Shown here piece after piece: positions 61,811 to 64,000 of a DNA stretch of 64,000 nt (the first letter of the stretch is position 1; each line of letters starts with the position of its first letter). The notes below the pieces were generated by a model that did no database searches, was not told the DNA's origin, and saw only the letters and a list, made by a program, of their open reading frames with translations. The stretch is from the NCBI GenBank assembly GCA_002353825.1, contig DEKJ01000021.1, forward strand, positions 162,361-226,360. Direction: 5' to 3'. Made by a program: the position numbers and the translations under genes. Source of the stretch: Prevotella sp. UBA2725 (GTDB taxonomy: Bacteria; Bacteroidota; Bacteroidia; Bacteroidales; Bacteroidaceae).

Positions 61811-61936
61811 TATTAGTTTATTGAGTTGTGTATATTACTTGCAAAATTAAACATTTCTCGGGAGAAAACTTCTTGTTTTGGCGATAAGTGTTTACCTTTG
61901 CGTAAAAATCAATCAATATATTGAAACAATAATAAT

Positions 61937-63565
61937 ATGTCCAAGTCAAACAAAAAGAAGAAAACACAAGGTCAGCAGTTCCTTTCTCCGGAAAAGTTTA
62001 TGCAGCAAAAGATGCGCAGTCTGGAGATTGGTGATTGTTATGTCACTGACAGCCTTTGGGATTATGGTGAAGGTCATGTTCTGGTCACACGCAAGCATAC
62101 TGGGGGGAAGGTAAGCCTTGCGCTTTTTTTCCTTGATGTCTGGTGTGTCGGTTTGAAAGATTCATTCTACAAACTTCGCCTTGATGAGAAAGAGTATGAA
62201 GACTTTCTCGACAAGCTCAGTGTCTCCGGTATAAAACCATGCAGTTATGAAGAAGCTCATAATATTGTTTACGGCGCGGTGGAGTTCGCACGTGAGGCAG
62301 GTATTGAACCAGACAAGAGCTTTGGTTTGACCCAGTATATGTTGGAGGAGGATGACGACCGTGTGCCTTTGATAGAATATGATTTCGGGAAAGACGGTAA
62401 GCACTGTCTTGTGGCGCAAAGTGAGTTAGAAGCCAGTAAATATCTTCCTCAGATGAAGAAGACTTTGGGCGATGATTTTACCTACACCATCGTGAAGGAA
62501 GATGATTCTGAGGACGGCTTCAATCAAAGCGATAGCGACGAGCCCGTTTCGTTACAGAAACTCATGGGCGACATGCAGATAGGCGACATTAAGGAAGCTG
62601 CGGGAATCTACGGCTTCGAGGTATCTTCGGAGGTGGAGGGAGATACTATTGAGCATGCACGTCAATGGCTGGCAAAGCAAATCATAGACCATCCGAAAGA
62701 TGTGCTGTCGAAGTTGCCCAGTCATGATCTAGTGATGATAGAGGAGATTGTAGACAACGACTCTTCCATGCGGACAAACACAACCTTTACGGTTACGACG
62801 TCCGTCATGCTGCATATCCTCAGTTACAGTTCGGATGGGGAGCATGACTATTTCGACCTGCCTGTAGAGTTTAGGAGAGCCTTCACTGTAGATCTCGTTG
62901 AGAGTATCCTCCATGATGCCCGTATTTTAATACGGTTTGTTGTGGAGCAGGTTTTGTTAGGCTTGACAAATCTTTATGGTGTCATTACAAGGCGGGAGTA
63001 CCTCGATTATATCAGAGATGGGTTAGCTTTCGACCAAGACGGTGATCTTGGTCAGTTTTATCAATGGGTCCGCGAGAACTCAGCGCTGATAGCCTTTTAC
63101 GATAATGATCCTGATGTGCCGGATAGTAAGATGCTCTTACATTCGCCGTTCATGTGGGAAGATGTCAACGAGTTCCGGAAGCACGTGCGCAAAGAGGTGG
63201 AGCAGAAGAAGTTCACACCGGAAGAAATAAAAGATGCTGGTTTATTTCCTACCTTGGACTATCCTAACCCTTCCAAGCAGAAGATGCTTACCATGCTTCG
63301 CAAGGATTTCCACATGTCAGAGGACGATGCCAAAGGATGCCTTTTTGATCTCTGGATAAGGGCTCAGCACGAAGAGGATGAAAACTTTGAGGAAAGTTCT
63401 GTTCAAGATTATATTGCAACGGAGCTGATGCCGCAGGCGCATCTTGGTCCTAAGGAATTGGGTAAGTCTCACAGATTGATTTCGACTTGTATCGAGTACT
63501 GTAACGATATGCCTCTTTGGATCCTTAGAGGGCATACGCCAAGGGAGATAGGAATATTAGGATAA
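61937..63565 (+). CDS. 542-aa protein of unknown function
   Basis: Not recognised. It has a basic, Lys/Gln-rich start (MSKSNKKKKTQGQQF), then a compact module about residues 30-95 (IGDCYVTDSLWDYGEGHVLV, FFLDVWCVGLKDSFYKL) that looks like a conserved domain, an acidic linker near 180-200 (DDSEDGFNQSDSDE), and a mostly helical C-terminal 340 residues. No signal peptide or membrane segment is apparent, so it is cytoplasmic. A TACCTTTG -7 box lies at 61893-61900. It stands alone on its strand, divergent from pepO. Confidence 0.6.
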   Translation: MSKSNKKKKTQGQQFLSPEKFMQQKMRSLEIGDCYVTDSLWDYGEGHVLVTRKHTGGKVSLALFFLDVWCVGLKDSFYKLRLDEKEYEDFLDKLSVSGIKPCSYEEAHNIVYGAVEFAREAGIEPDKSFGLTQYMLEEDDDRVPLIEYDFGKDGKHCLVAQSELEASKYLPQMKKTLGDDFTYTIVKEDDSEDGFNQSDSDEPVSLQKLMGDMQIGDIKEAAGIYGFEVSSEVEGDTIEHARQWLAKQIIDHPKDVLSKLPSHDLVMIEEIVDNDSSMRTNTTFTVTTSVMLHILSYSSDGEHDYFDLPVEFRRAFTVDLVESILHDARILIRFVVEQVLLGLTNLYGVITRREYLDYIRDGLAFDQDGDLGQFYQWVRENSALIAFYDNDPDVPDSKMLLHSPFMWEDVNEFRKHVRKEVEQKKFTPEEIKDAGLFPTLDYPNPSKQKMLTMLRKDFHMSEDDAKGCLFDLWIRAQHEEDENFEESSVQDYIATELMPQAHLGPKELGKSHRLISTCIEYCNDMPLWILRGHTPREIGILG

Positions 63566-63853
63566 TAACGACAATTGCCATTAATTTACCGTTAATTAGA
63601 CATTAATTTATGAATCAATTAATGAGCAATTAATGGAAATTAATGGGGATTAATGTTCCGATGAAGGAGCGATAGCGATAAAAGTTGTTTTATGTTGTAT
63701 ACGTTGTCAGAGTTGTTGGAGAAACAACCGATTCGGTTTCCGCCAACGTTGTTGTCGGTTTTCCAACAACAAGGACAACAGAGACAACAAGGACAACAGG
63801 GGGATCAGCGCTGTCCTATTAACAAGTTTGTAAACGGCTTTACATTAAAAAAA
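63566..63853. other. Intergenic region with AT-rich and ACAACAAGG repeats
   Basis: Repeated TTAATT/ATTAAT words fill 63580-63655 (for example CATTAATTT, CAATTAATG, AAATTAATG). The region 63765-63802 has four 9-nt units of the type ACAACAAGG/ACAACAGAG. GTTGTTGTCGGTTTTCCAACAAC (in part) forms a small stem near 63750-63772. The open frame running through it into copy D is judged not to be a gene. Confidence 0.5.
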
Positions 63854-63984
63854 ACATTACGCACTTTCGTGCAGTCTGCCTCTCCGAGGCAGGAGATCAG
63901 TCAAACACGCTCTCACAACAACCCCAGTCTGCGTCGCTGCGCTCCTTAGACTGGGGTTATGTAAAGTCAGCCTCTCCGAGGCTG
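63854..63984. repeat. Multi-hairpin palindromic element, partial copy D in reverse orientation
   Basis: Palindromes CTGCCTCTCCGAGGCAG (63876-63892) and CAGCCTCTCCGAGGCTG (63968-63984) flank an AACCCCAGTCT/AGACTGGGGTT stem (63920-63930, 63948-63958) with loop GCGTCGCTGCGCTCCTT. It matches the left half of copy B read backwards. Upstream ACATTACGCACTTTCGTGCAG is the start of the central hairpin. The rest may be absent rather than beyond the window, because the missing half would lie to the left. Confidence 0.8.
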
Positions 63985-64000
63985 TAAAGGGATACCAACC

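Noticed and set aside
63692..63949. 85-aa frame near the window end
   Set aside because: It is made of ACAACAAGG repeats and the palindromic copy D, so it is unlikely to be a gene.

Overview
The window is a chromosomal segment of a Bacteroidota bacterium, most likely Prevotella or a close relative. The evidence is a set of promoters with a TAnnTTTG -7 box about 20 nt after a short TTG-type -33 box, the near absence of Shine-Dalgarno sites, and lineage-typical genes: an OstA/SurA pair, a CKDYDDD-type exported lipoprotein, MutL with a degenerate endonuclease motif, and a KorDABC/VorB set. Most of the window is housekeeping. The intergenic DNA is unusually rich in short repeats and palindromes.

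Layout. 0.2-5.4 kb: an acyl-CoA synthetase, a tiny TPR protein, a four-subunit 2-oxoacid:ferredoxin oxidoreductase and a hot-dog thioesterase, plausibly one acyl-CoA metabolic unit. 5.5-10.1 kb: glutamine synthetase-family enzyme, FadL-type outer membrane channel, sensor histidine kinase. 10.1-10.8 kb: a PemK/MazF-like toxin with an unrecognised partner. 10.9-15.7 kb: the yceD-rpmF-fabH-era-der block plus a small lipoprotein. 15.7-18.4 kb: MlaF/MlaE lipid transport and LptB LPS export. 18.5-24.4 kb: a decayed accessory zone with a truncated AraC regulator fused to a truncated TPR gene, a truncated surface protein, a small peptide gene, 22-nt tandem repeats and a GH35 beta-galactosidase. 24.8-38.3 kb: SGNH esterase, tig, clpP, clpX, recQ, guaB, surA-like, ostA-like, mutL. 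38.3 kb: tRNA-Val(UAC). 38.6-44.2 kb: purB, an rluB-type pseudouridine synthase with a long Gly/Gln/Arg repeat tail, asnS, ompA-like porin. 44.3-50.2 kb: tilS, lolD-like ATPase, a Kef-type antiporter and asd. 50.2-51.6 kb: a graveyard of a DUF1573 fragment, an integrase fragment, two 22-nt repeat arrays and a large palindromic element, then tandem promoters and a structured leader. 51.6-58.6 kb: a collagen-like lipoprotein and two exported proteins, AT-richer than their neighbours. 58.7-63.6 kb: Rpn-family PD-(D/E)XK protein, PepO-type metallopeptidase and an unrecognised 542-aa protein.

The strongest candidate for something undescribed is a family of multi-hairpin intergenic elements (24414-24697, 46539-46868, 50871-51110 and, inverted and cut by the window end, 63854-63984). 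Their loops are conserved while the stems change on both sides, which is compensatory. Alongside it are 22-nt direct-repeat arrays (22638-22747, 50398-50485, 50692-50823) that sit next to gene fragments, and short CACCCAACACC or CCTCCCCAGTAGGGGAGG repeats found inside or at the ends of mutL, tilS, lolD and the TPR gene. Together they suggest that interspersed repeats have been reshaping genes here. All functional calls come from reading motifs, without database searches.
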